Part shown: positions 5,589 to 12,177 of the stretch, in pieces
How the letters are laid out: every line of letters begins with the position of its first letter
Position numbering within the stretch: the first letter of the stretch is position 1
Assembly: GCA_016875975.1 (NCBI GenBank)
Contig: VGOF01000026.1
Location: 1-12,343 of the forward strand
DNA length: 12,343 nt
Reading direction: 5' to 3'
Source of the DNA: Chloroflexota bacterium
GTDB lineage: Bacteria; Chloroflexota; Dehalococcoidia; GIF9; UBA5629
Notes under the pieces: model-generated
The model's input: only the letters and a program-made list of their open reading frames with translations
Databases searched by the model: none
Told to the model about the DNA's origin: nothing
Program-made: the position numbers and the translations under genes

Positions 5589-5608
5589 GCAAGTCTTTTA
5601 GGACTTGC
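5589..5608. promoter_or_regulatory. Perfect palindrome (7-bp arms) between divergent genes, candidate operator
   Basis: GCAAGTC (5589-5595), six bases, GACTTGC (5602-5608). It lies midway between the divergent 5540 and 5654 starts. Its right arm overlaps TTGCCA (5605-5610), a 5/6 -35 that pairs at 18 bases with CATAAA (5629-5634) for the CBS gene. An alternative is the extended -10 TGATAGAAT at 5616-5624. There is no T-tract, so a regulator site is more likely than a terminator. Confidence 0.4.
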
Positions 5609-5653
5609 CAGACTGTGATAGAATAACACATAAATTCATTAGGGAGGGGAGTT

Positions 5654-6298
5654 ATGAAAGTTAAAGATGTTATGACTTGGAACGTGGTCACTATTCCCAG
5701 CGATACACCCATAATGGAAGCCAAGAAGATCATGCAGACACACAAGGTTTTGCGAATACCTGTCGTGGACAAAGGGAAATTAGTGGGCATAGTGACCAAA
5801 GAACGCATCGACCGCCAGGGGCCATCGCCGGCCACCAGCCTCAGCGTTTGGGAAATCAACTACCTGCTGGCCAAAATGACGGTAAGAGAGGTGATGCAGA
5901 AGGACTTGGTCACCGTTACCCCCGATACCTCAGTAGAATATGCAGTTGCGCTGGCCCAAAGCAAAGGCGTGGGAGCACTGCCAGTGGTAGACAGCGGCAA
6001 GCTGGTAGGCATAGTCACCACCAACGACTTCTTCTACAAGGTTCTGAATCCCATGCTCGGCATAGGCAAGCCAGGCGTAGTGAGGCTCCATGTCACCAAA
6101 GGAGCTGACCCCAAGAACCTGACTTCAGTCCTGGATTGCATTATGAAGAGTGGTGCCAAGATCGACGGCGTGCATACTATGCCGCCATTTGAGGGCAGGG
6201 AAAAGGACCTACGGGTGCAGGTTGAGACCAAGGACGTCAAGAAATTGATAAGCGACCTCAAGGCGAAAGGCTGTGCTGCCGAGATAGTGGAACGATAA
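5654..6298 (+). CDS. CBS-CBS-ACT domain protein (AcuB-like architecture)
   Basis: A 214-residue cytosolic sensor protein. CBS domain 1 spans about 1-55 (VKDVMTWNVVTIPSDTPIME start, then LRIPVVDKGKLVGIVTKERI at 33-52). CBS domain 2 spans about 75-132 (VREVMQKDLVTVTPDTSVEY start, then GALPVVDSGKLVGIVTTNDF at 107-126). The C-terminal 71 residues (142-214) have the beta-alpha-beta-beta-alpha-beta pattern of an ACT domain, with LHVTKGADPKNLTSVLDCI and a final AAEIVER strand. CBS pairs bind adenosine nucleotides and ACT domains bind amino acids or similar ligands, so it probably senses energy state and a metabolite. AcuB of Bacillus shares this architecture, but no acuA or acuC neighbour is present. 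GGAGG upstream of the ATG fixes the start. A 104-base gap separates it from degV. Confidence 0.85.
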   Translation: MKVKDVMTWNVVTIPSDTPIMEAKKIMQTHKVLRIPVVDKGKLVGIVTKERIDRQGPSPATSLSVWEINYLLAKMTVREVMQKDLVTVTPDTSVEYAVALAQSKGVGALPVVDSGKLVGIVTTNDFFYKVLNPMLGIGKPGVVRLHVTKGADPKNLTSVLDCIMKSGAKIDGVHTMPPFEGREKDLRVQVETKDVKKLISDLKAKGCAAEIVER

Positions 6299-6328
6299 CA
6301 ACCCAGAGTGCAATTCCAGGACAACCAG

Positions 6329-6343
6329 GTGGCTCATTGCCAC
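6329..6343 (+). other. Small hairpin after the CBS gene
   Basis: GTGGC (6329-6333), five bases, GCCAC (6339-6343), nested within CCAGGT (6325-6330) and ACCTGG (6356-6361). No T-run follows, so it is at best a weak terminator or an RNA-processing structure between the CBS gene and degV. Confidence 0.3.
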
Positions 6344-6352
6344 ACCAGCTTA

Positions 6353-6385
6353 TTGACCTGGGGGATTATCCGACACAATAATCCC
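6353..6385 (+). promoter_or_regulatory. Predicted degV promoter overlapped by an 8-bp palindrome
   Basis: TTGACC (6353-6358), 18 bases, AATAAT (6377-6382); both boxes match consensus at 5 of 6. The perfect inverted repeat GGGATTAT (6362-6369) / ATAATCCC (6378-6385), with an eight-base loop, covers the spacer and the -10. A repressor bound there would block polymerase. As RNA most of it would lie upstream of the predicted start (about 6389), so a DNA operator fits better than a leader hairpin. Confidence 0.5.
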
Positions 6386-6402
6386 GCTCACGGAGGTATC
6401 TC

Positions 6403-7257
6403 ATGGGGAACATGGCCATTGTTGTCGATAGTGCTTGTTGTCTTCCGGAGGAAATCAGGAAAGAGTATGCTATCGAGGTAGTGCCCCTGAACATCCATTG
6501 CCAGGGCAAATCCTATCAAGATGGCCTAGATATTACTCCTCTACAAATCTATGCTCTGCAAAGAGCTGACAAAGTTCTTACAACCTCAGCACCACCACCC
6601 GGAACATTCGTCGATATTTTTTCCCGCTTGGCCAAAAACAGCAAGGATATCCTGTGCCTCAGCGTCGCCTCTACTTACAGCGCCACCTTCTCCTCAATGC
6701 AATCAGCCATGGACATGGTCAGGAGGCAACTGCCTAAACTACGAATAGAGTTGATAGACTGTTGTACCGGTTCAGCAGCTCAAGCCCTGGTCGCCCTGAC
6801 TGCAGCTCGTGCCGCAAAATTGGGCCACAGTTTGAATGACATCATAACCAAAGTCCAGCAGAGCATCCCCAGAGTTGAAATCAGCCTGGTGCTGGACACC
6901 CTGAAATACCTGGAGAGGGGTGGCAGAGCACCTAAAATAGGAGCATGGGCAACATCACTGCTCAGGCTAAAACCGGTTGTCACCAACTCGATGGGACATG
7001 CGCGCCTTCTTGGAATGGTAAGAAGCCGGACTCAGGGAATTGACCGCCTGGTCAAATCCGTGAAGGAAAAGGCAGGCCTCAACAAGCTTCGGGCTATCGT
7101 CGTCCATAGCGACCTTGAAAAAGAGGCCAGGCTCTTGGAAAACCGTCTCCATACAGAGGTCAATTGTAGCGAAACCTACGTCACCGAGGTCAGCGCAGTT
7201 GTGGCTGCCCATGTCGGCCCTGGTGCTATTGGCATTGCCTTTTGCGCTTCCGAATAA
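6403..7257 (+). CDS. DegV family fatty-acid-binding protein (FakB-like)
   Basis: DegV proteins bind one fatty acid in a deep pocket; as FakB they present it to the kinase FakA, giving acyl-phosphate. Family hallmarks in the 284 residues are the N-terminal VVDSACCLPEE (7-17, usually DSxxDLP), QDGLDITP (39-46), TSAPPPGTF (61-69, the T-S-x-P fatty-acid carboxylate site), STYSATFSS (90-98) and the hinge LKYLERGGRAP (167-177). Length is normal for the family (about 280). The Asp-Leu-Pro turn is replaced by Cys-Cys-Leu-Pro, an oddity, and the protein is relatively Cys-rich at its start. GGAGG (6392-6396) lies six bases before the ATG. The PlsY-like acyltransferase follows within about 25 bases, supporting a lipid role. 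No FakA (DAK-domain kinase) gene is in the window. Confidence 0.88.
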   Translation: MGNMAIVVDSACCLPEEIRKEYAIEVVPLNIHCQGKSYQDGLDITPLQIYALQRADKVLTTSAPPPGTFVDIFSRLAKNSKDILCLSVASTYSATFSSMQSAMDMVRRQLPKLRIELIDCCTGSAAQALVALTAARAAKLGHSLNDIITKVQQSIPRVEISLVLDTLKYLERGGRAPKIGAWATSLLRLKPVVTNSMGHARLLGMVRSRTQGIDRLVKSVKEKAGLNKLRAIVVHSDLEKEARLLENRLHTEVNCSETYVTEVSAVVAAHVGPGAIGIAFCASE

Positions 7258-7281
7258 CGATATAACGATATGGAGAACCCA

Positions 7282-8004
7282 ATGCTACTGGCTAGCGGCA
7301 TCTTAGTTGTAGGTGCCTACCTTCTTGGCTCTTTCCCCTACATGCTCCTGCTAGGCAAGGCCAGGGGTATTGACCTGTCCCAAGAACCTGATTCACACCA
7401 AGCGCTATGGAGTAAAGTCGGCCGATTGGAAGGCCTTTCCGGGGTGCTGGTTGACATGCTCAAAGGCGTCATCCCTATTGCTGTTGGATTCCTGCTCAAC
7501 TTTGACCTGGCAACGATTGCCGCTGCCGGTGTCGCAGCGCTAACAGGCCAGATGTGGCCGGTCTTTGAGAAGTTCGACGGCGAGAAGGGCAACACTACCG
7601 GCGCAGGAATGATACTCACCTCTACCATGTTTCTCACGGCAACCACCTCCCCCCTTGCCTACTGGGTCTTCATCCTCACCATCATCCCGGCGCTGACCGG
7701 CTTCTTTATCAGGACAATTCCTCGTTTTACAGCCCCAGGTCAGACAATTGATGAACGACTTAAGCTGGGCGGGCCGGCCAGCAATAGCCTGCCGCTGGGA
7801 ATGCTCATCGGATTTGCGGTATCACCGTTAGCATCATGGCTCCTGAACCAGCCAGTGGAAATGACTATAGCCTTTTTAGCCACCTTTATCCTCATCGTAC
7901 TCCGCCGCCTCACTGCCAGCCTGGGCGCTGACCTCAAGGAGCCTAGAGCAAGCACGAGAAGTATACTGCTCAACCGCTTCCTCTACGACCGCAGCTACCT
8001 GTAG
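7282..8004 (+). CDS. PlsY-like glycerol-3-phosphate acyltransferase (divergent)
   Basis: Integral membrane protein related to PlsY, which acylates glycerol 3-phosphate with acyl-phosphate at position 1 to begin phospholipid synthesis. Five or six hydrophobic segments are visible in 240 residues. The first conserved motif is present as YLLGSFPYM (13-21, PlsY usually S-x-P-x-G/A), then VDMLKG (57-62) and the loop TGQMWPVF (88-95) with GEKGNTTGAG (100-109). In standard PlsY the loop reads G-H-x-W-P and G-G-K-G-x-A, so His to Gln and the Gly/Ala changes are notable. A polar insert near 138-160 and the C-terminal extension (about 40 residues beyond the usual 200) also differ. I prefer the ATG at 7282, since GGAG (7272-7275) is six bases before it; an in-frame ATG at 7270 has no such site. 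Activity is uncertain. Confidence 0.75.
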   Translation: MLLASGILVVGAYLLGSFPYMLLLGKARGIDLSQEPDSHQALWSKVGRLEGLSGVLVDMLKGVIPIAVGFLLNFDLATIAAAGVAALTGQMWPVFEKFDGEKGNTTGAGMILTSTMFLTATTSPLAYWVFILTIIPALTGFFIRTIPRFTAPGQTIDERLKLGGPASNSLPLGMLIGFAVSPLASWLLNQPVEMTIAFLATFILIVLRRLTASLGADLKEPRASTRSILLNRFLYDRSYL

Positions 8005-8156
8005 AGACCTCCTGCACAATCATCTTTTGTTGCATCCAGTGAAAACGTCACCTTTATCGTTCAAGGCTGGGTATGCAGCATAGCGGAACACACCTTCAGC
8101 CATTCCTGGATTCTACAGAGGATAGACCACGAGGCTAGCAACAGCAGAAGAGGCTA

Positions 8157-9302
8157 TTAGACCAGTCCCTGGATTGCCTGGAAATACTTGCCTTCGGTCT
8201 TTATTGATGGTGCGATCACCATCCTCGCCTTGTGCATATCCTTGACGGTGAGAGCACCGCAGACTCCCATGCAAGTCTTCAATGCTCCGACGAAGTTCTC
8301 AGTGCCTCCAGTGACCGATGTTGGCCCGAAGAGAAGCTGCTCCAGGGTAGTCCGGGCTCCCACCTTCACCCTGGTACCCCTGGGCAGGGCGGGGTGAGGA
8401 TGTGACATGCCCCAGTTGTATCCTTTCCCCGGAGCTTCCTTCGCTTGAGCCAGGATAGAACCAAGCATCACGGCATCAGCGCCAGAGGCGAAGGCCTTGC
8501 ATAAATCGCTCCCAGTTCGAATGCCGCCATCAGTAATAATCGATACGTATTTCCCCGTCTCTTTGAAATAAGCATCACGCGCAGCAGCACAGTCCATGGT
8601 CGCTGTGACCTGCGGCACACCAACCCCCAGAACCTCCCTTGTAGTGCACGCAGCCCCGGGCCCAATGCCCACCAGGAGTCCATCGATGCCAGTTCTCATC
8701 AATTCTAACGCTGCGCTATAGGTGACACAGTTGCCCACCACCACAGGCATCTTCAACTGGTCGCACAGCTCGGAGAAGATAAGCCCACGGTAGCTCTTGG
8801 AGATATGGCGAGCAGTGGTCACTGTGGACTGGACTACAAGTATATCTGCGCCAGCCTCTCTGGCCACAGGGGCAAGCCGTTTGGTGGTGGCAGGGATGAG
8901 CGATACGGCACAGACAGCTCCTGCCTTCTTAACCTTCTGGATACGGTCACCGATTAGGTTGTCCTTAATCGGCTCGGAATATGCCTTTTGCAGCAGCGCT
9001 GTGACCTCGCCATCAGGTGCCTGGGCTATCTTGGCGATTATCTCTTCCGGTTTTTCGTATCTGGCCTGGACGCCATCCAAATTGAGCACCGCCAGTCCGC
9101 CGAGCTTGTGCATAGCAATAGCGAAGTCGGGGTCAACAATAGCATCCATAGCCGAAGCCAGGATAGGTATGGGGAACTTCAAATTACCGATGATCAGTTC
9201 AGTGTTGGTCTGGTCGGGATTGACGGTGATGTCGCCGGGGACAATAGCCACCTCTTCAAAACCGTAAGCTCGTTCCATTTCTTTGAATTTCGGGATGGCC
9301 AT
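8157..9302 (-). CDS. GuaB3-type IMP dehydrogenase-related protein
   Basis: TIM-barrel protein of the IMP dehydrogenase/GMP reductase family without CBS domains. From the ATG at 9302 it has 381 residues. Core motifs are SAMDAIVDP (early barrel), GGLAVLNLDG, the catalytic loop GPGAACTTREVLGVGVPQ with the active Cys at residue 219 (the third of those after GPGAA), DGGIRTGSDLCKAFASGADAVMLGS, and PHPALPRGTRVKVG. The last segment and the lack of CBS modules place it with GuaB3 proteins known from actinobacteria and cyanobacteria, some of which reduce GMP to IMP. Whether this one is a reductase or a dehydrogenase cannot be read from motifs. An in-frame ATG at 9347 is rejected because it lies inside the promoter. 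AAGGGG (plus-strand 9309-9314) lies six bases before the chosen ATG. It diverges from rsmI. Confidence 0.85.
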   Translation of the reverse strand: MAIPKFKEMERAYGFEEVAIVPGDITVNPDQTNTELIIGNLKFPIPILASAMDAIVDPDFAIAMHKLGGLAVLNLDGVQARYEKPEEIIAKIAQAPDGEVTALLQKAYSEPIKDNLIGDRIQKVKKAGAVCAVSLIPATTKRLAPVAREAGADILVVQSTVTTARHISKSYRGLIFSELCDQLKMPVVVGNCVTYSAALELMRTGIDGLLVGIGPGAACTTREVLGVGVPQVTATMDCAAARDAYFKETGKYVSIITDGGIRTGSDLCKAFASGADAVMLGSILAQAKEAPGKGYNWGMSHPHPALPRGTRVKVGARTTLEQLLFGPTSVTGGTENFVGALKTCMGVCGALTVKDMHKARMVIAPSIKTEGKYFQAIQGLV

Positions 9303-9330
9303 GCTTGTCCCCTTGAGGTTATTGGAGGAG

Positions 9331-9360
9331 ACTATAGCAAAGGGCATAAGTTTTAGTCAA
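9331..9360 (-). promoter_or_regulatory. Predicted sigma70 promoter of the guaB3-like gene
   Basis: On the minus strand TTGACT (9355-9360), 18 bases, TATAGT (9331-9336); each box matches consensus at 5 of 6. The expected start near 9324 gives a 21-base leader that includes the AAGGGG ribosome binding site and the ATG at 9302. The upstream in-frame ATG (9345-9347) sits in the spacer and would not be transcribed. Confidence 0.6.
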
Positions 9361-9382
9361 GCCGAATCGTTTGCTTCAGTGC

Positions 9383-9411
9383 TAGACCACCAAACGTGGG
9401 TAAGCTATAAT
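9383..9411 (+). promoter_or_regulatory. Predicted sigma70 promoter of the rsmI operon
   Basis: TAGACC (9383-9388, 4 of 6) and consensus TATAAT (9406-9411) with 17-base spacing. The transcript start is expected at about 9417-9420, that is at the TTG initiation codon (9420-9422), implying a leaderless or nearly leaderless message. Confidence 0.5.
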
Positions 9412-9419
9412 TAAGCGAT

Positions 9420-10247
9420 TTGGCTGTGCCAGCGCTCTACGTTGTGGCTACCCCAATCGGCAACCTGGAAGATATCTCACTGAGGGCTTTGCGCTTGCTA
9501 AAAGAAGTGAAGTTGATTGCCGCCGAAGACACCCGCAGCACGCGTCATTTGCTCAAGCAATACAATATAAAGACCCCACTAACCAGCTACCATGAGCAAA
9601 ACAAGCGAGCCAAGCTCGGATATCTCCTGGACTGCCTGGCTGAGAAGGATGTAGCGCTGGTATCCGAGGCAGGCATGCCAGGCTTGAGCGACCCAGGCTA
9701 CGAACTAATTACCGCGGCCATCGAACAGGGCGTGCCCGTAGTGCCCGTCCCCGGGCCCTCGGCAGTGATTACGGCACTGGCAGTTTCAGGGCTGCCTACA
9801 AATCAATTTGTCTACCTCGGTTTCTTGCCCCGGCGCAAAGGAGAGAGGCGACGTTTGTTACAGTCGATGACTGACAAGCCATGGACCATAGTAGCTTTTG
9901 AAGCTCCGCATCGGCTTATCGAGTCGCTGGAAGATGCCCTGGAGATTCTGGGGGATAGAAAAACAGCAGTTTGCCGCGAGCTTACCAAGCTCTACGAAGA
10001 AGTCTTCCGGGGAAAGCTGAGCGAAGCCATAAAACACTTCTCCCAGCCCAGGGGGGAGTTTACCTTGGTCATCACCGGCTGTGTCCCGAAAGAGCCGGAG
10101 GTCAGCGGACCGGTGGAAAAGGAGCTGGCTGCGCTTTTCAAACAGGGGCTTGGTGCTAAGGAAGCAGTAGCCAGATTGTCCGGCAAGACAGGTTTGCCCA
10201 GGAAAATGCTCTATCAAGCCTGGCTGAAAGTAATTGAAGGAGAATGA
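9420..10247 (+). CDS. rsmI: 16S rRNA (cytidine1402-2'-O)-methyltransferase RsmI
   Basis: S-adenosylmethionine-dependent enzyme of the tetrapyrrole-methylase fold that methylates the 2' hydroxyl of C1402 in the decoding centre of the 30S subunit. The 275 residues carry the family motifs in order: YVVATPIGNLEDISLRAL (7-24), IAAEDTRSTRHLL (33-45), VSEAGMPGLSDPGYEL (81-96, more often SDAGTPGISDPG), VPVPGPSAVITAL (108-120), FLPRRKGER (135-143) and FEAPHRL (160-166). The C-terminal helical region, ending LPRKMLYQAWL, is the usual RsmI tail. The length matches the family. The start is TTG with no Shine-Dalgarno site, consistent with the promoter lying directly upstream; GTG at 9426 is an alternative. 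It leads an operon with the zinc-ribbon gene (3 bases on), metG and the polyprenyl synthetase. Confidence 0.93.
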   Translation: MAVPALYVVATPIGNLEDISLRALRLLKEVKLIAAEDTRSTRHLLKQYNIKTPLTSYHEQNKRAKLGYLLDCLAEKDVALVSEAGMPGLSDPGYELITAAIEQGVPVVPVPGPSAVITALAVSGLPTNQFVYLGFLPRRKGERRRLLQSMTDKPWTIVAFEAPHRLIESLEDALEILGDRKTAVCRELTKLYEEVFRGKLSEAIKHFSQPRGEFTLVITGCVPKEPEVSGPVEKELAALFKQGLGAKEAVARLSGKTGLPRKMLYQAWLKVIEGE

Positions 10248-10250
10248 AGT

Positions 10251-10466
10251 ATGCGACGCGGTCTTACGGCTACAGGCCAACTAAAGTGCCACGAATGCAA
10301 ACGCATTATTGAGCACGGCGAGCGTTATCTGCTGCAAGGCGAGGAGGGAAAAGAGCAGCGCTGGTGCCTTGACTGCTGCCTGAAGAAGGGCGAAGCCGAA
10401 ACTGTCAAAGAGAAAGGCGAGAAATATATCACCTTCTTCCCCAGAAGCAAATTCGAAAACAAATAG
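10251..10466 (+). CDS. Small zinc-ribbon-like protein of unknown function
   Basis: A 71-residue cytosolic protein. Two Cys pairs, C13-x2-C16 (KCHEC) and C39-x2-C42 with an extra C43 (WCLDCC), are spaced 22 residues apart, as in a treble-clef or zinc-ribbon knuckle that holds one zinc ion. Between them lies GERYLLQGEEGKE, a likely beta hairpin, and the tail is Lys/Glu-rich. No family name comes to mind. AAGGAG (10237-10242), inside the end of rsmI, is eight bases before the ATG. The start is only three bases after the rsmI stop and metG follows after 19 bases, so it is co-transcribed with translation genes, which hints at (but does not show) a role in RNA or ribosome biology. Confidence 0.72.
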   Translation: MRRGLTATGQLKCHECKRIIEHGERYLLQGEEGKEQRWCLDCCLKKGEAETVKEKGEKYITFFPRSKFENK

Positions 10467-10485
10467 CAATCACCAGGGTGTACTC

Positions 10486-12156
10486 ATGACTGAAAACATT
10501 CTTGTTGCAGTAGCCTGGCCCTATGCCAACGGCCCGTTGCACATGGGACATATCGCAGGCGCCTACCTGCCTGCCGATATCTTCGCACGGTATCATCGTC
10601 TCAAGGGCAACCACGTTTTGATGGTGTCTGGCAGCGACCAGCACGGCACGCCTATCACACTGCGAGCCGAGCAGGAAAACAAGAAGCCACAGGAGGTAGT
10701 AGCCAAGTACCATAAAGAGTTCCTCGACTGCTGGCAGAAGCTGGGCATATCCTGGGACCTGTTCACCACCACCGGCACAGCCAATCATGCCGAGGTTGTC
10801 CATGACATTTTCCTGCGTCTGTTAGACAAGGGATATATCTACAAGGACAGCATGCCACAAGCTTACTGTCCGCAGTGCAAACGCTTTCTACCTGACCGCT
10901 ACATTGAGGGTACCTGCCCAAACTGCCAATATCCCCAGGCTAGGGGAGACCAGTGCGATGAGTGCGGCAGGACATTGAACCCCAGCGACCTCCTCGACCT
11001 CCGCTGCCGTATCTGCTCGGCTGTGCCCAGGTTCGAAAACTCGGAACATTTCTTCCTGCGCCTCAGCGCCTTTGAGGACAAGCTCAAGGCGTGGGCAAAG
11101 AATCAAACGCACTGGCGGCAGAACGTGCTCAATTCTACACTGGCGTTTCTGGAAGGCGGGCTTAAAGACCGCGCCATCACCCGAGATATAGAGTGGGGCG
11201 TGTCCGTCCCTCAGCCGGGCTTCGAGAAAAAACGCATCTACGTCTGGTTTGAGGCCGTAATCGGCTATCTCTCAGCCAGCAAGGAATGGGCAAAGTCCAA
11301 AGACGATACCTCAGCCTGGGAGCTTTTCTGGAAAGGCGATGCCAGGAGCTATTATTTCATAGGTAAGGACAACATCCCCTTCCACACCATGATCTGGCCA
11401 GCGATGCTGATGGGATACGAGGGTCTCAACCTGCCCTACGATGTGCCAGCCAACGAGTTCCTGACTATCGAGGGCAAGAAGCTCTCTACCAGCCGCAACT
11501 GGGCGGTATGGCTGCCCGACTATCTTGAGAGGTATGCGCCCGACCCTCTGCGTTACCTGCTATCCATAGCCATGCCAGAAACGTCGGATACCGATTTTTC
11601 CTGGCGCGAATTCGTCCGACGCAACAATGATGAGCTAGTGGCTACTTACGGGAACCTGGTACACAGAGTTTTGACCTTCACCCAACGCAATTTTGGTGGA
11701 GCAGTCCCCGCTCCAGGCGAAATCGGTGCCCAGGGTCAGGGGCTTCTGGAATTAGCGCAGACAACATTGAATGACGTGGACAAGCTCCTTTACGGATGCC
11801 ATTTCAGAGAGAGCGTCAGGTCAGCGATGTCCCTGGCGCAAGCAGCTAACCGATACCTCGATGACCAGGCACCCTGGAAAACAATAAAACAGGATAGCCA
11901 GGCTGCTGCCACATCGGTTTACGTGGTGCTTTCGGTGCTGTCTGCTTTAAAAACTATTTTCTATCCGTTTTTACCCTTCAGCTCCCAGAAACTGCACGGC
12001 TATCTGGGCTTCAAAGGCAAAGTGGAAGATGCCGGCTGGGAATTCCAACAGCCGGCTGCAGGACGGAAATTGCCCAATCCAGAGCCTTTGTTCACCAAGC
12101 TGGAGGAAAGCATCATCGCCGAGGAAACCGCCCGCCTGGGAAGCAGCAGCTCATAG
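10486..12156 (+). CDS. metG: Methionyl-tRNA synthetase
   Basis: Class I aminoacyl-tRNA synthetase that charges tRNA-Met with methionine in the cytosol. The 556 residues show the nucleotide-binding signature YANGPLHMGH (13-22, the HIGH box as HMGH), SGSDQHGTP (48-56) and the KMSKS box as KLSTS (332-336) within EGKKLSTSRNW. The connective insertion carries four Cys pairs, C128/C131, C144/C147, C157/C160 and C174/C177, so it is the MetG1 type with two zinc knuckles, as in E. coli and archaea. The anticodon-binding helical domain follows (about 390-535). The C-terminal tRNA-binding (EMAP/Trbp111) domain found in many bacterial MetRS is absent. A modest AGGGTG precedes the ATG by five bases. It lies 19 bases after the zinc-ribbon gene and 21 before the polyprenyl synthetase. 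Confidence 0.95.
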   Translation: MTENILVAVAWPYANGPLHMGHIAGAYLPADIFARYHRLKGNHVLMVSGSDQHGTPITLRAEQENKKPQEVVAKYHKEFLDCWQKLGISWDLFTTTGTANHAEVVHDIFLRLLDKGYIYKDSMPQAYCPQCKRFLPDRYIEGTCPNCQYPQARGDQCDECGRTLNPSDLLDLRCRICSAVPRFENSEHFFLRLSAFEDKLKAWAKNQTHWRQNVLNSTLAFLEGGLKDRAITRDIEWGVSVPQPGFEKKRIYVWFEAVIGYLSASKEWAKSKDDTSAWELFWKGDARSYYFIGKDNIPFHTMIWPAMLMGYEGLNLPYDVPANEFLTIEGKKLSTSRNWAVWLPDYLERYAPDPLRYLLSIAMPETSDTDFSWREFVRRNNDELVATYGNLVHRVLTFTQRNFGGAVPAPGEIGAQGQGLLELAQTTLNDVDKLLYGCHFRESVRSAMSLAQAANRYLDDQAPWKTIKQDSQAAATSVYVVLSVLSALKTIFYPFLPFSSQKLHGYLGFKGKVEDAGWEFQQPAAGRKLPNPEPLFTKLEESIIAEETARLGSSSS

Positions 12157-12177
12157 ACTTATCGGTAGGTAGTGCCA

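Noticed and set aside
8797..9267. 156-codon plus-strand frame
   Set aside because: It lies fully antisense to the guaB3-like gene, has no ribosome binding site and shows no family features; it is a shadow of that gene.
9858..10280. 140-codon minus-strand frame
   Set aside because: Antisense to rsmI and the start of the zinc-ribbon gene, with no recognisable motifs or promoter.
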